Shown here: positions 61,596-64,000 of the stretch, in pieces | Position numbering within the stretch: position 1 is the first letter of the stretch | Layout of the letters: every line of letters starts with the position of its first letter | DNA from: Sphingobacterium sp. UBA5670 | GTDB lineage: Bacteria > Bacteroidota > Bacteroidia > Sphingobacteriales > Sphingobacteriaceae | Direction: 5' to 3' | Length of the DNA: 64,000 nt | NCBI RefSeq assembly: GCF_002420705.1 | Contig: NZ_DIIM01000005.1 | Coordinates: 357,832 to 421,831, forward strand | Translations under genes and position numbers: made by a program | The notes under the pieces: model-generated | Databases searched by the model: none | The model's input: the letters and a program-made list of their open reading frames with translations, nothing else | Told to the model about the DNA's origin: nothing

Positions 61596-62762
61596 ATGAA
61601 AAGATATTTTACCCTGTTTCTTTTGAACTTTATCGGTGCAGCATTATTCGCACAGAAAGGTAATTTTCAAAACTTTGCGATCCAAACCTTGGACAGTATC
61701 TATTCCAAGTTTGGCAATGCTAAAAATCAGCTCTTGGCGGAAAAATACCCCTTTGATGAAAACTTTAAAGCTGATTATCTAGATAATCAGCAGCAGGCAG
61801 GCCAGCATAAGAAATATGCTTACCTCTGGCCTTTCTCAGGTAGCTTCTCGGCGGTTAATGCTTTAATGGAATTACCAAAGACAAAAAAGTCTTTTCAATT
61901 CTTACTTGACAAAAAAGTCTTGGTGGGGTTACAGGAATATAGGGATGAAAACAGATCGCCTGTTGGCTATGCCTCTTATTTAAATACGGCCCCTCCTTCA
62001 GACCGTTTTTATGACGATAATATCTGGCTTGGTATTGATTTTACAGATAGCTTTATCCATACAAAAAAAGCAAACTACCTGATGTCGGCGAAAGAGATCT
62101 GGCGTTTTGTAATGAGCGGAGAGGATGATAAATTAGGAGGTGGTGTATATTGGTGTGAACAAAAAAAGGAATCTAAAAACACCTGTTCGAATGCCCCAGC
62201 AAGTGTGTTTGCACTTAAATTATTTATGGCAACCAATGATAAATCCTATCTACAGGAAGGGGAACGTCTTTATATGTGGACAAAAAGAAATCTTCAGGAT
62301 CCCGAAGACAAGTTATATTGGGATAATATTCAGCTCAATGGAAAGATTGGAAAAGCTAAGTTTTCGTACAACTCCGGACAAATGTTGCAAGCAGCAGCCT
62401 TACTTTATAAATTAACAAAAAATAAGCAATACCTCGAGGATGCGCAACAGCTGGCTGAGGCTTGCCTAGGATATTTTTTCGAAACGGAAGAGAAATTGAA
62501 TTTTCCAAAATTGAAAAATAGCAATTTATGGTTCCATGCAGTAATGATGCGTGGGTACACGGAGCTCGCTGCGGTGAATGGCAACCAAAAGTATCTTGCA
62601 GTTTTTGCGAAAAACCTTGAATTTGCCTGGAAGCATATGCGCGATAAAGAAGGGCTTTTCAGCCCAGACTGGACCTTGAAGGGTCAACATCAATCGAAGT
62701 GGCTCCTTGATCAGTGTGCTTTTGTCGAAATGTATGCAAGGCTGGCAAAAGCCGGATACTAG
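61596..62762 (+). CDS. GH76-family glycosidase (alpha-1,6-mannanase-like)
   Basis: This 388-aa protein has a signal peptide ending LFAQ. The (alpha/alpha)6 fold carries the GH76 hallmark adjacent aspartates in RFYDDNIWLGIDF (D140, D141), GGGVYWCEQKK, NAPASVFALKLFMATND and YNSGQMLQAAALLY. GH76 enzymes cleave alpha-1,6-mannan backbones, as in fungal cell-wall mannan, by retaining endo-attack. The protein has a plain signal peptide and no lipobox. Its position behind the SusCD pairs fits a mannan-type substrate, but other GH76-like specificities exist. Confidence 0.85.
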   Translation: MKRYFTLFLLNFIGAALFAQKGNFQNFAIQTLDSIYSKFGNAKNQLLAEKYPFDENFKADYLDNQQQAGQHKKYAYLWPFSGSFSAVNALMELPKTKKSFQFLLDKKVLVGLQEYRDENRSPVGYASYLNTAPPSDRFYDDNIWLGIDFTDSFIHTKKANYLMSAKEIWRFVMSGEDDKLGGGVYWCEQKKESKNTCSNAPASVFALKLFMATNDKSYLQEGERLYMWTKRNLQDPEDKLYWDNIQLNGKIGKAKFSYNSGQMLQAAALLYKLTKNKQYLEDAQQLAEACLGYFFETEEKLNFPKLKNSNLWFHAVMMRGYTELAAVNGNQKYLAVFAKNLEFAWKHMRDKEGLFSPDWTLKGQHQSKWLLDQCAFVEMYARLAKAGY

Positions 62763-63078
62763 AACAACTTCAGAGCAGCTCATCGTAAGCTTCTCAAAAA
62801 ATCTGCTAAAAGTATTTTTAGCAGATTTTTTTGTTCTTGTAACATGTTGGTTAGAGAGATTAAAAAATGTTTACTTAACATAATAGATGCTGTAAAATTT
62901 TTATTTTTGAAATGATCAACTTCCAATTTTGAGTGATCTGTAAAATATGGTCTGTAGACAAGGGGCTAATAATATGCTGAACGACTTTGTTGCCCATATA
63001 GGGGTTAGGATTACCTGTCCAGATGAGTCCAAAATTTGAAGGGGGTCGAATTTTGATTAAATACCAAGTTATTTTATT
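62763..63078. other. Intergenic region before the phosphodiesterase gene
   Basis: This 316-bp gap holds the GH76 terminator and a perfect -7 box, TATTTTTG (62902-62909), that would give a leader of about 165 nt. No ORF or RNA gene is seen. Confidence 0.5.
62796..62832 (+). terminator. Rho-independent terminator of the GH76 gene
   Basis: A 16-bp perfect stem, AAAAAATCTGCTAAAA (62796-62811) with its complement (62816-62831), has a 4-nt loop and a T-tail. Confidence 0.9.
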
Positions 63079-63972
63079 ATGAAAATTAAAAACCTATTAT
63101 TACCATTAATTTTGTTGGGACTTTCCACAAGCACCGTATTGGCGCAAAGTAAAAGAATTAAACATGTTGTTCTTGTTGGTTTTGACGGTTTCGGTGCTTA
63201 TGCTTTACCAAAGGCGGAAATGCCAAATCTTAAAAAAATGATGCAGGAGGGAACCTATAGTACCCATGTACGCACAGTCCTGCCTTCTTCAAGTGCGGTG
63301 AATTGGGCTTCTATGATTATGGGGGCCGGTCCGACAGCTCATGGATATACCGAGTGGGATAGCAAAGTCCCCGAGATCCCGTCTACAACCAAAACAGCGA
63401 ATGGAATGTTCCCTTCGTTGTTTAATGCTGTGGCAAGCAAAAATCCTAAAGCGCAATTTGCTGTGGTACATAGCTGGCCTGGCATAGGTTATCTGATCGA
63501 TAACAAAGTTGTCCAGAAAGTCATTAATACTAAAGATGATGACGAAGCCGCTTTAAATACGACTGTCGATATTATAAAAAGAGAGAAACCAACAATTATG
63601 TTTGTACACTTTGACCAACCTGATGGTGTAGGGCATAATATTGGACACAATACACCGGAATACTATGCCGAGTTAAAGCAGGTTGACAGACGCATAGGCA
63701 CCTTGCAGCAGGCTGTAAAAGATGCGGGGATCGCGGATGAAACGATTTTCGTTGTTGCTGCCGATCATGGAGGTACAGGAAAAGGACATGGTGGTAAATC
63801 GCTGGCTGAGGTAGAGATTCCATGGGTAATGACTGGACCGGGGGTATCAAAAGGGAAAGAAATTAAGGAAACGTTGATGATTTATGATATCGCACCTACA
63901 TTAACCTGGTTACTGGGTGCACCGCTTGATGCCGCATGGCGCGGACAGGCGATTAAAGCATTTCAACAATAG
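63079..63972 (+). CDS. Secreted alkaline-phosphatase-superfamily phosphodiesterase (NPP-like)
   Basis: This 297-aa protein has a signal peptide ending VLAQ. Metal and catalytic motifs include VGFDGFGAYALPKAEMPNL (Asp36) and VLPSSSAVNWASMIMG, with Ser72 and Asn75 aligned to the NPP nucleophile and phosphate-binding Asn. VHFDQPDGVGHNIGH and VAADHGGTGKGHGG follow (Asp/His metal ligands). It is short for the family, with only the catalytic core. It should hydrolyse phosphodiesters or phosphomonoesters in the periplasm. As the last gene of the PUL-like cluster it could remove phosphate from glycans, which is inference. Confidence 0.88.
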   Translation: MKIKNLLLPLILLGLSTSTVLAQSKRIKHVVLVGFDGFGAYALPKAEMPNLKKMMQEGTYSTHVRTVLPSSSAVNWASMIMGAGPTAHGYTEWDSKVPEIPSTTKTANGMFPSLFNAVASKNPKAQFAVVHSWPGIGYLIDNKVVQKVINTKDDDEAALNTTVDIIKREKPTIMFVHFDQPDGVGHNIGHNTPEYYAELKQVDRRIGTLQQAVKDAGIADETIFVVAADHGGTGKGHGGKSLAEVEIPWVMTGPGVSKGKEIKETLMIYDIAPTLTWLLGAPLDAAWRGQAIKAFQQ

Positions 63973-64000
63973 TAGCTATCCGTCAAAGACAAAGCCCCAA

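Noticed and set aside
51225..63972. A sigma/anti-sigma pair, SusR or hybrid two-component regulator for the SusCD pairs
   Set aside because: All genes in this interval are accounted for as transport or enzyme genes; none has a sigma, FecR-like or hybrid-kinase motif. A regulator may lie outside the window.
1..64000. CRISPR arrays, insertion sequences, prophage genes, tRNA or rRNA genes
   Set aside because: No regularly spaced direct repeats of 25-40 bp, no transposase or integrase motifs, no TTCRANNC-type T-arms with acceptor stems, and no rRNA-like stretches were found in the intergenic regions.

Overview
The window looks like a chromosomal segment of a Bacteroidota member, most likely Sphingobacterium or a close relative in the Sphingobacteriaceae. 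The support is two SusC/SusD pairs, perfect TAnnTTTG -7 boxes in front of many genes, the conserved Bacteroidota block mutL-rhomboid-rhomboid-EEP, a DUF6266 protein, a homodimer-type glycyl-tRNA synthetase and many SPII lipoproteins. The species call is inference. I see no rRNA, tRNA, CRISPR array, insertion sequence, integrase or phage gene.

Left third (1-26 kb), mostly housekeeping. A partial DUF4197 gene is followed by two secreted phosphodiesterase-type enzymes (EEP family and GDPD), an HD phosphohydrolase overlapping a THUMP-domain rRNA methyltransferase, a divergent DUF3127 protein with an SSB-like tail, and an NlpE-like lipoprotein. Next come an MFS exporter with a membrane acyltransferase, fumC with a lipoprotein in the same reading frame directly behind it, a CtpA-type protease, the mutL/rhomboid/EEP operon, uvrA, and a two-component system divergent from an outer-membrane beta-barrel protein.

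Middle (26-47 kb). Here are OsmC, a FadL-like porin with an SGNH lipase, thiol peroxidase, a PLP trans-sulfuration enzyme and a META-domain lipoprotein with an apparently structured leader. A tightly packed fucosidase cluster follows: GH29, GH95 and a thioredoxin-fold lipoprotein lacking CxxC, all with overlapping ends, then an AraC regulator. After it lie a secreted M64 (IgA-peptidase-like) protein and an orphan lipoprotein preceded by a 20-bp perfect inverted repeat. I infer a glycoprotein-degrading function for this stretch. Glycyl-tRNA synthetase, Bcp, an M23 peptidase and a FAH-family protein complete it.

Right third (47-64 kb), accessory and carbohydrate-related. A DUF6266 gene is preceded by a 110-bp array with an 11-bp period. 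After a HAD phosphatase come a gluconate-dehydrogenase-subunit-3/GMC oxidoreductase pair, two successive SusC/SusD pairs sharing upstream motifs, a GH76 alpha-1,6-mannanase-like enzyme and a secreted alkaline-phosphatase-superfamily phosphodiesterase. Together these suggest a small polysaccharide utilization locus, possibly for phosphorylated mannan. No SusR, hybrid two-component or sigma/anti-sigma regulator is encoded beside it.

The observations I would check first are the 11-bp array, the 20-bp inverted repeat, -7 boxes placed 3-8 nt before start codons (possible leaderless mRNAs), the structured leader of the META gene, the degenerate MutL endonuclease motifs, and the active/inactive rhomboid pair.
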